From the NCBI RefSeq assembly GCF_937976295.1, contig NZ_CALJRY010000333.1, positions 1 to 14,435 of the forward strand: a stretch of 14,435 nt of DNA, in the 5' to 3' direction. Shown here piece by piece: positions 1 to 7,486 of this stretch. Under the pieces are notes generated by a model, which was not told where the DNA came from, ran no database searches, and saw only the letters and a list, made by a program, of their open reading frames with translations. How positions within the stretch are numbered: position 1 is the first letter of the stretch; every line of letters starts with the position of its first letter. The translations under genes were made by a program, and so were the position numbers. The stretch comes from an uncultured Rothia sp. (GTDB lineage: Bacteria; Actinomycetota; Actinomycetes; Actinomycetales; Micrococcaceae).

Positions 1-2
1 AA

Positions 3-974
3 TCACGCCGCCTTGCTACAAGCTCCGATGAAGAAGTGCTCCGCCGCAAGGGAATAATTGCCCTCGGAACCGATAACCTCTCCCTCGCTGGCCTGTACGC
101 CTTGGGTGCCTACCCCCAAGAGTTTAGGCCCTCGCTCAAAGTCACCGGAGTCGTTATCGACCCAAACGGTAAAGCCCGCAACCTTGATAAATTCGAGGCG
201 GACGGCCCCATCCCCGCCATGCTTGAAGAGACTCTGGCATGGGTCAAACGGAACCTGGCACACCCTGTTGTTGAGCTGTCCAATGGGCACCTCATCAATG
301 GGCAGGAAGTGCCCGATATTGCCCTTCGCGAGATCCTGTCGAATGCACTCGTGCACCGCAGCCTCAACCCCAAAGCAGATACCGAGGAAGTGCGCGTCAG
401 GATTTTCCCTGACCGAATCTCTGTAGAGAACCCCGGCGGTCTATACGGAATCACTCTCCAGCGTCTGCAAGAGTACGGCGAACGTTCCCGCGTGAACGAC
501 CGTCTGTATGATGTCTGCACGCACGTAACAACCCCCGAAGACGGATACCGAGTTATCGAGGGTGAGGGTAGCGGCATCTACACCGCCCAGGAGGCGGTGC
601 GTCAGGCAGGGTTGAAACCCATCCAGTTCATTGACGGGGTTATTCGTTTTACCGCGATTATCAGCAGGGAGCCTCTGGCTAGTGCCGCCGACCTCGGTTC
701 ACCGCAGCAGAAGTCGGAAGTAGACCCGCGCCAATCGTCGCCTACGATTCCTGATAGCCGTCAGCCCAGTAGCCGTCAGGAGGCGGTGCTCCTCGCCCTG
801 CGCTCGCTACGCCACCCCGCAGGTATCGACGACATCATGGGTGCTCTTCCAGCGCCTTTTGCTGAGCTTCAGAAACCGCAGGTCCGGTACATCCTCACGA
901 AGCTTCTTCAAGAAGGAGTTATTACCCGTGAAGGCGGTCGAGGTAACCGCAACACCACGTACCAGCTGGTATAA
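3..974 (+). CDS. AlbA/Schlafen-type ATP-binding transcriptional regulator, 5' end outside the window
   Basis: The frame is open to the left edge, so the N-terminus is missing; a GTG at 36 is internal rather than a convincing start because coding sequence (SRRLATSSDEEVLRRKG) continues upstream of it. The visible part begins in the C-terminal half of an AlbA_2 (Schlafen) DNA-binding domain. A GHKL-like ATPase segment of the RecG-C-related type (HATPase_c_4) follows: the box E-x-L-S-N-A-L-V-H-R at bases 331-360, then an N-P-G-G loop near 430-441 and G-E-G-S-G-I near 562-580. A Ser/Pro/Gln-rich linker (about 660-780) leads to a C-terminal winged-helix domain ending at the stop. Proteins of this architecture are annotated as transcriptional regulators or putative DNA-binding ATPases; their ligands are mostly unknown. 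It converges on the uracil permease across a shared terminator. The domain call is firm and the physiological role is unknown. Confidence 0.85.
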   Translation, partial: SRRLATSSDEEVLRRKGIIALGTDNLSLAGLYALGAYPQEFRPSLKVTGVVIDPNGKARNLDKFEADGPIPAMLEETLAWVKRNLAHPVVELSNGHLINGQEVPDIALREILSNALVHRSLNPKADTEEVRVRIFPDRISVENPGGLYGITLQRLQEYGERSRVNDRLYDVCTHVTTPEDGYRVIEGEGSGIYTAQEAVRQAGLKPIQFIDGVIRFTAIISREPLASAADLGSPQQKSEVDPRQSSPTIPDSRQPSSRQEAVLLALRSLRHPAGIDDIMGALPAPFAELQKPQVRYILTKLLQEGVITREGGRGNRNTTYQLV

Positions 975-1016
975 GGAACATAGCTACGGCACTTTGAACT
1001 TGAGCCGCAATAGAAC

Positions 1017-1058
1017 AAAAGCGGCCCGGATGGAAACCAATCCATCCGGGCCGCTTTT
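1017..1058. terminator. bidirectional intrinsic terminator between convergent genes
   Basis: A perfect 18-bp inverted repeat (1017-1034 and 1041-1058) encloses a 6-base loop. The stem is GC-rich (GCGGCCCGGATGG core) and flanked by AAAA on the left and TTTT on the right, so both transcripts end in a U run. It lies 43 bp after the regulator stop and 50 bp after the permease stop, as expected for a terminator serving both. Confidence 0.93.
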
Positions 1059-1107
1059 CTTACAGCCTACGCCTTGGGAGAATCACTCCCAGCGGGCGGT
1101 GAGACGT

Positions 1108-2442
1108 CTAGTGTCCCTCAGTGCTCTTCTCAGGGTCGAAGGGCTCCAGCGGGTCGCCAGCAGCCTTCGTGTACTTCGCAATGAAGGTCATCAGGTGGAA
1201 AACAATCAGGGTCGCAGCGGTGCCCAGGGCAATACCCGCGAAGGACAACTGATCGAAGACCCAGGTGTAGTCCGCAATACCCACAATCAGTGCCACAGCG
1301 GCGGTGGTCAGATTGATCTGGTTCGAGAAATCAACGCGGTTCTCGCTCCAAATACGAACACCGAGCATACCAATCATGCCGTACAGAACGGTTGCGGCAC
1401 CGCCCAGAACACCAGCGGGAACGGTCGCAATTGCCGCACCGAATGCGGGGAACATGGACAGGCCAATCGCGAAGATAGCAGCCACCCAGTACGCCGCGGT
1501 GGAGTACACCTTGGTCGCAGCCATCACGCCGATGTTCTCAGCGTAGGTGGTGGTACCGGAACCGCCACCAAAACCTGCGATGGTGGTTGCCAGGCCGTCC
1601 GCCATGAGGGCTCGGCCGGAGTAGTCGTCCAAGTTGGTATCAGTCATCAGCGCAACCGACTTCACGTGACCGATGTTCTCAGCCACGAGCACCAGAATCA
1701 CGGGGATAAACAGACCAGCGAGCTCCCAGTGGAATTCGGGGGTCTGGAAGTGCGGCAGGCCAATAATGCCCTGAGTCTGCACGGTCTCGTGGATGGTGGA
1801 GAAGTCCACCTCGCCACGAATTACGGCGGTAATGTAGCCGATACCCACACCCAGCAGGATGGACAGGCGACCAACGATGCCCTTGAAGAGTACCGAAATC
1901 AGGATGATGGAGCACAGGGTCACCAGTGCGGTCACCGGTGCCTTCATGAAGTTGTCCTTAGCGCTGGGCGCCAAGTTGAAACCAATCAGCGCCACAATCG
2001 AACCGGTGACGACCGGGGGCATGAGCTTGGTCAGCCAGCCGGTACCGGCGAACTGAACAATCAGACCGACCAGGAACAGGGCGACACCCGCCATGACAAT
2101 GCCGCCGAGCGAACCCGCCGGGCCGTGGGAGGAACCCGCAGCAGCCAGGGGCGCAATAAACGCAAACGAAGAACCCAGGTAGGAAGGGACGCGGCCGCGG
2201 GTAATCAGCAGGAACAAGACCGTGCCGATACCCGAGAAAAACAGGGTGGTTGCCGGGGGGAAGCCGGTCAGCAGCGGCACGAGGAAGGTCGCGCCGAACA
2301 TGGCAACCACGTGCTGCGCGCCAATGCCGATGGTGATTGGCCAGGCGAGGCGCTCGCTCGGTGCCACAACAGAACCGGGCTTTACAGTGCGGCCGTCGCC
2401 GTGGATTGACCAGTCAAGGCCGAGAAGTTTAGAGATGCTCAA
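1108..2442 (-). CDS. uraA: NCS2-family uracil permease
   Basis: This is an inner-membrane nucleobase transporter of the NCS2 (UraA/PyrP/RutG) family, expected to import uracil by proton symport. The 444-residue length and a dozen or more hydrophobic segments fit the family. Visible family hallmarks are QHVVAMFGATFLVP in the first membrane segment, the substrate-site segment AENIGH (equivalent to the Glu and His of E. coli UraA), and the NCS2 signature region GDG-like ADGLATTIAGFGGG followed by TTYAENIG with the second conserved Glu. I place the start at TTG 2442, because AGGAGCT (2447-2453) lies 4 bases upstream; an in-frame GTG at 2484 would add 14 residues but has no ribosome site. It is a single gene, ending at the terminator 1017-1058. 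The symbol is by family resemblance; RutG-type or xanthine specificity is less likely but not excluded. Confidence 0.9.
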   Translation of the reverse strand: MSISKLLGLDWSIHGDGRTVKPGSVVAPSERLAWPITIGIGAQHVVAMFGATFLVPLLTGFPPATTLFFSGIGTVLFLLITRGRVPSYLGSSFAFIAPLAAAGSSHGPAGSLGGIVMAGVALFLVGLIVQFAGTGWLTKLMPPVVTGSIVALIGFNLAPSAKDNFMKAPVTALVTLCSIILISVLFKGIVGRLSILLGVGIGYITAVIRGEVDFSTIHETVQTQGIIGLPHFQTPEFHWELAGLFIPVILVLVAENIGHVKSVALMTDTNLDDYSGRALMADGLATTIAGFGGGSGTTTYAENIGVMAATKVYSTAAYWVAAIFAIGLSMFPAFGAAIATVPAGVLGGAATVLYGMIGMLGVRIWSENRVDFSNQINLTTAAVALIVGIADYTWVFDQLSFAGIALGTAATLIVFHLMTFIAKYTKAAGDPLEPFDPEKSTEGH

Positions 2443-2495
2443 AGGGAGCTCCTGAGGTGAATGTGGTGGTGTATAAAATTCCACATAATTCTACG

Positions 2496-2644
2496 CGTAT
2501 ATGGGCGTAGGTCACAGCTAAACGGCTGTAAATATGAGCAGGGATACGTTAATTAGGGCGTATATTCCTTTATTGCAGGCACGGTATCCCGTATATAGCC
2601 CAGAATGCATCAATACCCCGTATATGCGATTTAAGGCATATACG
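2496..2644. promoter_or_regulatory. cluster of five CGTATAT heptamers upstream of the uracil permease
   Basis: CGTATAT occurs at 2496-2502, 2559-2565, 2590-2596 and 2619-2625, with its reverse complement ATATACG at 2638-2644. The first four starts are 63, 31 and 29 bp apart, that is close to 6, 3 and just under 3 helical turns. The segment is AT-rich against GC-rich surroundings and lies directly upstream of the permease start at 2442. A regulator binding site array is an inference; AT-rich composition alone could raise the count. Confidence 0.35.
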
Positions 2645-2657
2645 GGGTATTGATGCA
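2606..2657. repeat. perfect 22-bp inverted repeat, possible terminator or operator
   Basis: Arms 2606-2627 and 2636-2657 are perfectly complementary over 22 bp around the loop gatttaag (2628-2635). Neither side carries a T run, so it is not a classical U-tailed terminator. It begins 41 bp past the stop of the minus-strand acyl-CoA dehydrogenase gene, so it may still end that operon, as tail-less hairpins are often invoked in actinobacteria. The two innermost CGTATAT copies lie inside its arms. Confidence 0.6.
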
Positions 2658-2697
2658 AAGAGCGAATAAAAACACTCGCTACACACAGCTCAGTAGC

Positions 2698-3783
2698 TTA
2701 GAGAGCGTCACGCAGGTTATCCAGGTGATCGTAACGTGCCAGCTCGTAACGCAGGTGACCCTCAGTCGGCGACTGAACCGGCAGGAACGTCGCCTCACGC
2801 AGGCGACGAGCAGTCGGGGACTCAGCCACGTAACCGGCGCCTCCAACAACCTGCAGCTCAAAGTGAGTTGCAATGGTTGCAAAGTGCGAAACGCCCAGGC
2901 GCAGGCTCAGCAGGTCACGACGCTCAGCGCGCTCCGGCTCAGAGGCCAGGCGAACCAGTTCCTCACGCAGGCTCCGGTACTCCTCCAGAATCAGCGGGAA
3001 CTCCGGACGGAACACGCCCTGGGAGACGTCCAGGTGCTTAGCAGCCTCCTGCAGAGCGCCAGCGGCAAGACCCAGGCAGAACGAGGACTGAACCAGCAGG
3101 AACGGTGCGGTTACATCGCGCAGGAACGCCTCAATGTTGTCGCTGAGAATGTCCTCGCTCGGAACGAAAACGTCCTCGAACTTCAGGGTGCCGGACTCGG
3201 TACCGTTTAGCGCCAGCAGGTTGCGGTGGTAGGTAACGCTCAGGCCCTCGACGTCCTGGCGAACCGTCACGATGTAGCGGTCCGGGTGACCTTCGGGGGC
3301 GTTCTGTACAGCCACCGGAAGAACGATCACGCCGCCCGGGTACAGGTTCGACGCCCACGACACGGAACCGTTCAGCTTCAGACCACCCTCAACGAGGGTG
3401 CCCTCCACCTTGATCGGTGCCAGACCCGAAGCTTCCTTGTACGCTGCCGCCATGGCGGTGGTGCCACTGACGGTCGCATCCGCCAGGCCGGCGGGCAGTT
3501 CGCGACCCGTCGCGTCAAAGAACGCGATGGTGGAGCGGTGAGCCCAAAGAGAGAACGCCGTGGAGGCGTCCTCGGTGGCAAGGTCGAATGCCACCGAAAC
3601 CTGGGGGACCAGGGAACCGCCGTCGCGACCAAGGGTAATCAGGCCGTCCTTAGCGATTTCGCGCAGGTTTTCGAAGGGGGAACGCTCGCCGCGGTCAACA
3701 GCATCTGCGTGGGTTCGGGCGAGGGCGAGCACCTGCTCGCGCTGGGGGTAGTCGTAGAGGGGTTCGAGGGTGAACTCGGACAT
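2698..3783 (-). CDS. acyl-CoA dehydrogenase-family flavoprotein
   Basis: The 361-residue protein has the acyl-CoA dehydrogenase layout: an alpha-helical N-terminus, a central beta domain (about residues 115-210, with WASNLYPGG and the segment FEDVFVPSEDILS that resembles the family's F-x-x-V-x-V-P) and a C-terminal four-helix region. The end, GGAGYVAESPTARRLREATF then SPTEGHLRYEL, matches the family's GGxGY...R(E/D)A...EGTxxIQ pattern, so the Glu in TEGH may be the equivalent of the MCAD catalytic base; this is alignment by eye. The substrate cannot be read from sequence, and related proteins include flavin-dependent monooxygenases and desulfurisation enzymes. ATG 3783 has AGGAG six or seven bases upstream. 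It is the second gene of an operon, 29 bp after the DUF4242-like gene. No electron-transfer flavoprotein genes are nearby. Confidence 0.8.
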   Translation of the reverse strand: MSEFTLEPLYDYPQREQVLALARTHADAVDRGERSPFENLREIAKDGLITLGRDGGSLVPQVSVAFDLATEDASTAFSLWAHRSTIAFFDATGRELPAGLADATVSGTTAMAAAYKEASGLAPIKVEGTLVEGGLKLNGSVSWASNLYPGGVIVLPVAVQNAPEGHPDRYIVTVRQDVEGLSVTYHRNLLALNGTESGTLKFEDVFVPSEDILSDNIEAFLRDVTAPFLLVQSSFCLGLAAGALQEAAKHLDVSQGVFRPEFPLILEEYRSLREELVRLASEPERAERRDLLSLRLGVSHFATIATHFELQVVGGAGYVAESPTARRLREATFLPVQSPTEGHLRYELARYDHLDNLRDAL

Positions 3784-3812
3784 GGGTTTCTCCTAAGCGG
3801 GGAGCATCGCGT

Positions 3813-4337
3813 CTATGCGTGCAGCTTGAACAGTCGGTCGATGGGGGTGCTGACGGCCTTACGGGCGCGAACAACAGCTTCTTCGTCGGGTGCGTCGTAG
3901 AAGCAGAGGCACTTTGCGGTGTCTTCGCGAACGTAGGTGCGCAGGAAGGAAACCTCGGGTACTTCAGCGTACTTGGGTGCGTTTGCCTTCTTGCGGGTCA
4001 GGTACTGTTCCATGGTGATTTCTGCGGGGATGTCCCACTCAACCAGGTAGTCTGCGTCCTTCTTGAGCTTCTTGATGTCTTCGAGCTCTGCGCCGACCAG
4101 GCGGACTGCGTCGGGGCCTTCGACGGCTGCGCGCTCACCGATAGCTGCGGCGAGGTCGGGGCCGAAGGCGGTGTTCTCAGCTTCGATGATGACGAAGACA
4201 ATCTTGTGGTCTGCGGAGACCTGAGTTTCGATGAGCTCGGCGCCGTTGGTCAGGGAGGAGTTGACAGTCTCGATGAGTGCGGTTGCCTCTTCCTTGGACG
4301 GGTTAGCGGGGGTCAGTTCTACCAGATAAAGTGCCAT
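3813..4337 (-). CDS. DUF4242-like protein with two ferredoxin-fold halves
   Basis: The protein is 174 residues, soluble, with no signal peptide or membrane segment. Its C-terminal part (about residues 107-174, from MEQYL through SFLRTYV, KCLCFYDAPDEEAVVRARK to the end) reads like DUF4242, a small ferredoxin-like fold related to the Streptomyces SCO4226 nickel-responsive protein. The N-terminal half (MALYLVEL...KIVFVIIEAEN) has the same beta-alpha-beta rhythm, suggesting an internal tandem duplication. The two cysteines in K-C-L-C-F lie in one strand and could bind metal, but this is only a suggestion. ATG 4337 has GAGGAG just upstream. It is the promoter-proximal gene of a two-gene operon with the acyl-CoA dehydrogenase-like protein, which hints at a shared oxidative or small-molecule pathway. 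The domain call is fairly secure; the function is unknown. Confidence 0.75.
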   Translation of the reverse strand: MALYLVELTPANPSKEEATALIETVNSSLTNGAELIETQVSADHKIVFVIIEAENTAFGPDLAAAIGERAAVEGPDAVRLVGAELEDIKKLKKDADYLVEWDIPAEITMEQYLTRKKANAPKYAEVPEVSFLRTYVREDTAKCLCFYDAPDEEAVVRARKAVSTPIDRLFKLHA

Positions 4338-4403
4338 GATTTTCTCCTCGGCTAAGGGTTGGTGGGTCGTGTCGGAAGGGGTTTTCCGGCTCGTTCTGAA
4401 TTC

Positions 4404-4433
4404 ACCTTAGACCTGTGGTTGAAGACTGTCTAA
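4404..4433 (-). promoter_or_regulatory. candidate promoter of the DUF4242-acyl-CoA dehydrogenase operon
   Basis: Read on the minus strand, TTAGAC (4433-4428) and TAAGGT (4409-4404) are separated by 18 bp and lie about 70-95 bp upstream of the ATG at 4337. TTAGAC also forms an inverted pair (TTAGAC at 4407-4412, GTCTAA at 4428-4433) that could be an operator over the promoter. Both hexamers are imperfect, so confidence is modest. Confidence 0.35.
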
Positions 4434-4584
4434 TAGATTTCTGTTCGTGGCTTAATGCGTCCTTTTTGACCCCGTGTTTCGTCATGTGTGTTCATGCGGA
4501 GACATAAATCGTCACAGTTCCGTGCATTGGAACCTGCCTACGACCGCAGAATTTTCACGCGGGTTATCGAACCCACAGGAGCTT

Positions 4585-5775
4585 CTATCCGCGCCGTCCT
4601 GCTCGTGCCGCAAAGTCGTCGAGGGCGCGGTTGAGAGCGGGGACAGTCCACACTTTTTGCCCCTGAATTTTGACGCGCTCTTCGCGCAGAATATGCAGCT
4701 CCACCATGCGGTTGAGGAGGCGATACACACTAGCTCGGGACCCCTGCGTGTGCTCCTCCACCATGTGTGCGGTGAAGGCGGGCTCGGTGCAGCACATGTC
4801 AGTGAGGGAACGCAGGAGAGGGGTTTTACGCTGGGCAATGGACAGCACCTCATCACGCAGGGTTTCAATGTCTTGCGCCAGGATTTCTGCGTTGGTGATT
4901 GCCTTCTGGGCGGCGTCGATGAAGAGCTCGATGATGGGCTCGGCATCGCCTGCCCGGTAGTCGGTGAGCGCCTGAATGTACCCTTCGGTATCGTGCAACA
5001 GCCCGGAGGAGACGGGCAGAATCACGTGGCGGGTGACGCCGCGGGCGAGCAGGAGCGCGGAGATGAGGGCGCGCCCGGTTCGGCCGTTGCCGTCGGTGAA
5101 GGGGTGAATTGTTTCAAATTGGGCGTGCGCGATAGCCGCCTGCGCGAGGGGGTCAATATCGCGGCGGTTCATGAAGGCTACAAGGTCTTCGAGGGCGGCA
5201 GGAACTCTCTCGTGATGCGGTGCCACATAGTCGGCGGTCACGGGTGAATCACCCTTAATCCACACCCACTGGGTGCGGAGTACACCGGAGTCCTGCTGTA
5301 GGCCGCGGGTCAGTTCGCGGTGCATCGCGAGGATGTTATCGACGCTAATATTTTCTGCGGTGTTTAATGCCGCACGCATGGCATGAACGTTGCGTGCCAC
5401 CAGCTCGGCGTTAATGCCCACCTTCGACCCGCTTACGCCCAGGACAGCCAGTGAGAGCCTGCGTGCACTAACGGTGAGGTTTTCAATCTGGGAGCTGGAG
5501 GCGGATTCGCCGCGCAGAAGAACCGCGGAGAAGGGGATGCTGCCGATGTGGTGGAGCCGCTCGTCGAAGCGGGTCATTGCGGTGGCGTTCTCTTGGAGGC
5601 GTGCTCGCAGTGCGGGGCTGAGTTCGACGTTGAGTGCGGCAATGGATGCGGGTACGGCGCTGGAGAAGGTGCCGGAGTTGCGGCGCGTTGCGCGTCGGGA
5701 GGCGAGGGCGTCCCGGTGAACCCAGGGGGTTTGCGGCTCCCAGGTGAGGGCGGGCCAGGTGATGGCTGAGGGCAT
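4585..5775 (-). CDS. fic: class II Fic-domain AMP-transferase with C-terminal winged helix
   Basis: Fic enzymes transfer AMP (or another nucleotide moiety) from a nucleotide to a hydroxyl side chain of a target protein. Taking ATG 5775 (AGGAGG five bases upstream) gives 396 residues. The catalytic motif HPFTDGNGRTGR is at 224-235 with the essential His224, preceded by the flap DSPVTADYVAPHHERVP (about 176-192). An N-terminal inhibitory motif S-x-x-x-E-N is at 94-99 (Glu98), which places it in the self-inhibited class II (SoFic-like) group. Residues about 332-388 form a winged-helix-like domain (SRASVYRLLNRMVELHILREE), common in this group and compatible with DNA binding. An in-frame GTG at 5850 would add a 25-residue acidic stretch that is simply the translated purine-rich ribosome site, so I reject it. 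The target protein is unknown. Two tandem palindromes at 5833-5907 lie 58-132 bp upstream and may control it. The 247 bp after the stop hold the next operon's promoter and no gene. Confidence 0.93.
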   Translation of the reverse strand: MPSAITWPALTWEPQTPWVHRDALASRRATRRNSGTFSSAVPASIAALNVELSPALRARLQENATAMTRFDERLHHIGSIPFSAVLLRGESASSSQIENLTVSARRLSLAVLGVSGSKVGINAELVARNVHAMRAALNTAENISVDNILAMHRELTRGLQQDSGVLRTQWVWIKGDSPVTADYVAPHHERVPAALEDLVAFMNRRDIDPLAQAAIAHAQFETIHPFTDGNGRTGRALISALLLARGVTRHVILPVSSGLLHDTEGYIQALTDYRAGDAEPIIELFIDAAQKAITNAEILAQDIETLRDEVLSIAQRKTPLLRSLTDMCCTEPAFTAHMVEEHTQGSRASVYRLLNRMVELHILREERVKIQGQKVWTVPALNRALDDFAARAGRRG

Positions 5776-5832
5776 GGTTCCTCCTTCCTCCTCCTCTTCA
5801 TCGGTGTCGTCTTGTTGGTCGTGCATGGGGGT

Positions 5833-5907
5833 CTTAATAAGACAATACACCTTGATTTTCTTATTAAGGCGCTTAATAAGAAAATCCGCGCGGATTGTCT
5901 CATTAAG
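5833..5907. promoter_or_regulatory. two tandem 36-bp palindromic operators upstream of fic
   Basis: Two imperfect palindromes of exactly 36 bp, 5833-5868 and 5872-5907, lie in direct orientation three bases apart. Each starts CTTAATAAGA and ends with (T/C)ATTAAG. The inner halves 5854-5868 (GATTTTCTTATTAAG) and 5872-5886 (CTTAATAAGAAAATC) are also perfect reverse complements around GCG. The second unit is centred on CCGCGCGG with 17-bp arms and two mismatches. The region is sharply AT-rich against GC-rich flanks. This arrangement is typical of a dimer-binding repressor site; the regulator is not known, and the winged helix of Fic itself is one candidate. Confidence 0.7.
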
Positions 5908-5912
5908 GAAAC

Positions 5913-5946
5913 ACCCCGAACCCTTGGTAATTCAAGGATTCGGGGT
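5913..5946 (-). terminator. probable terminator of the peptide transporter gene
   Basis: ACCCCGAACCCTTG (5913-5926) pairs with CAAGGATTCGGGGT (5933-5946) with one mismatch around the 6-base loop gtaatt. On the minus strand the stem is followed by TGTTTCCTTAAT, a weak U-rich tail. It lies about 80 bp after the transporter stop and just upstream of the fic operators, so it would insulate fic. Confidence 0.6.
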
Positions 5947-6025
5947 CCTAACCTATATGCGCTCACCTCCACGCTCACACTGCCCCGAAGCAGCGAGTCA
6001 GCAGTTTAGACAAGCAGCTTTATGG

Positions 6026-7486
6026 TTACTTCACGCCGCGCATCATCTTCTGAACCGGCTTGTGCACCAGGAACAGCAGCACACCGGTCGCGATGGTGAT
6101 AATGCCCATCCAGGTGAAGTAGGGAACCTCAGTTTCCATGCTGTAGAACTGAGCCAACCAACCCGACAGCACGGTACCCATTGCCACGGAGGTGAAGTAC
6201 AGCGCCATCATGTTCACGCGGTGCGCCTTCGGTGCGAGCTTGGTCGCCAGCGAAATACCCACCGGCGAAATAATCAGCTCAGCGATGGTGCAGACGAACA
6301 GAATCAGCACAATCCAGCCGACGTTCACGCTCTGAACGCCCGCCTGGGTGAGGAAGATCCAGAACGCCAGGCCGATAATAATCAGCGCTGCGGAGAACTT
6401 CACGGTGGTCACCGGCTGACGCTCACCCCACTTGGTCCACAGGGCGGAGAACATCATGCCGAAGATAATGATGAAGATCGGGTTGATGGAGTTGATCAGG
6501 TTAGGGCTCAGCTCCATGCCCAGGATGTTCCAGTTAAGACGCTCATCCGAGTACACAGCCATGACGGTGAACTGCTGCTGGTACAGCGCCCAGAACACGG
6601 CGTTTGCAATCCACAGGGGAATGAACGCGGTGACGCGGGAACGCTCATCAGTGGTGACGTCCTTAGCGCTCAGCAGCTGAGCAAACAGGGCGATAGCACC
6701 GATGAAGATGAAGCCCATGACCCAGTTCTTGAGGTTGCCTGCGGTCATCAGGCCGGTCGCCAGCAGGATACCGATAACGACCACAATGCCGACCAATGCT
6801 AGGTAGAAGTTACGCTTCTGAGCGCCGGTGAAGGGGGCACCCACGTGGTGTACGGAGGCGGGCAGGTTCTTACGGGTCAGCGAGTACTGAATCAGGCCGG
6901 CAGCCATACCGATAGCGGCCAGACCGAAGCCGAGGTGGAAGCCACCGGTGGTCCAGCCCCAACCGGTCAGGATCGGGCCAAGCAGCGCACCGGTGTTCAC
7001 GCCGATGTAGAAGATGGTGAAGCCCGCGTCGCGGCGGGGGTCGTTGTCCGAGTAGAGGGATCCGACCAGAACGGAGGCGTTACTCTTCAGACCGCCGGAG
7101 CCGATAGCGACCAGCAGTAGACCAATCACCACACCCGGAATGCCGGGGATGAGGGAGAGGGAAATGTGGCCGGCCATAATGCCGATAGCGGAGTAGAAGA
7201 GGGTACGCTCGGGTCCGAGGAAGCGGTCACCGAGGATACCGCCGAGGATTGCCATGAGGTACACGACTGCACCGTACGCACCGATAATGCCGGTGGCGAG
7301 GGCTTGGTCGAGACCCAGGCCGCCCTTGTCGGCGGTGTAGTACAGGTAGTAGATCATGATGCCCTGCATGCCGTAGAAGGAGAAACGCTCCCACATTTCT
7401 ACGGTGAACAGGTTTGCGAGCATGCGCGGGTGGCCGAAGAAGGTCTTGGTTTCCTTGGGTTCGGCACCTGTGATGGTGTGAGACAT
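6026..7486 (-). CDS. dtpT: POT-family proton-dependent di/tripeptide transporter
   Basis: This is an inner-membrane proton-coupled importer of di- and tripeptides (POT/PTR2, major facilitator fold). The length of 486 residues and the run of 13-14 hydrophobic segments fit bacterial family members. The proton/peptide motif E-x-x-E-R-F is at 30-35 (EMWERFSFYG). GGILGDRFLG at 82-91 is the MFS loop 2-3 motif, GGLKSNAS at 131-138 carries the conserved Lys, and the PTR2 signature FTIFYIGVNTGALLGP spans about 156-171. The ATG at 7486 lacks a strong Shine-Dalgarno sequence (AAAAGATTTTCCACC upstream). It is transcribed alone, divergent from the rhodanese gene across 310 bp, and is followed by a hairpin at 5913-5946. 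The symbol is by family resemblance. Confidence 0.92.
   Translation of the reverse strand: MSHTITGAEPKETKTFFGHPRMLANLFTVEMWERFSFYGMQGIMIYYLYYTADKGGLGLDQALATGIIGAYGAVVYLMAILGGILGDRFLGPERTLFYSAIGIMAGHISLSLIPGIPGVVIGLLLVAIGSGGLKSNASVLVGSLYSDNDPRRDAGFTIFYIGVNTGALLGPILTGWGWTTGGFHLGFGLAAIGMAAGLIQYSLTRKNLPASVHHVGAPFTGAQKRNFYLALVGIVVVIGILLATGLMTAGNLKNWVMGFIFIGAIALFAQLLSAKDVTTDERSRVTAFIPLWIANAVFWALYQQQFTVMAVYSDERLNWNILGMELSPNLINSINPIFIIIFGMMFSALWTKWGERQPVTTVKFSAALIIIGLAFWIFLTQAGVQSVNVGWIVLILFVCTIAELIISPVGISLATKLAPKAHRVNMMALYFTSVAMGTVLSGWLAQFYSMETEVPYFTWMGIITIATGVLLFLVHKPVQKMMRGVK

Noticed and set aside
841..2409. Long plus-strand open frame (over 500 codons) opposite the uracil permease
   Set aside because: It is antisense to a clear membrane transporter, is rich in Gly, Asn, Gln, His and Arg without a family motif, crosses the bidirectional terminator at 1017-1058, and reflects GC-skewed codons of the real gene.
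2443..2484. Uracil permease start at GTG 2484
   Set aside because: No ribosome site precedes it, while TTG 2442 has AGGAGCT just upstream and the intervening 14 residues include the translated ribosome site.
4520..4545. Hairpin after fic as a terminator (GTTCC/GGAAC around 4520-4540)
   Set aside because: The stem is about 5-7 bp with a bulge and has no U run, too weak to call.
5776..5850. N-terminal acidic extension of Fic from GTG 5850
   Set aside because: The Asp/Glu/Gly run is the translation of the purine-rich ribosome site GAGGAGGAGGAAGGAGG; ATG 5775 has ideal spacing to it.
5744..6802. Plus-strand open frame spanning the fic operators and the transporter
   Set aside because: It runs through the palindromes and a terminator and antisense to conserved POT motifs; its His/Gln-rich composition is typical of shadow frames.
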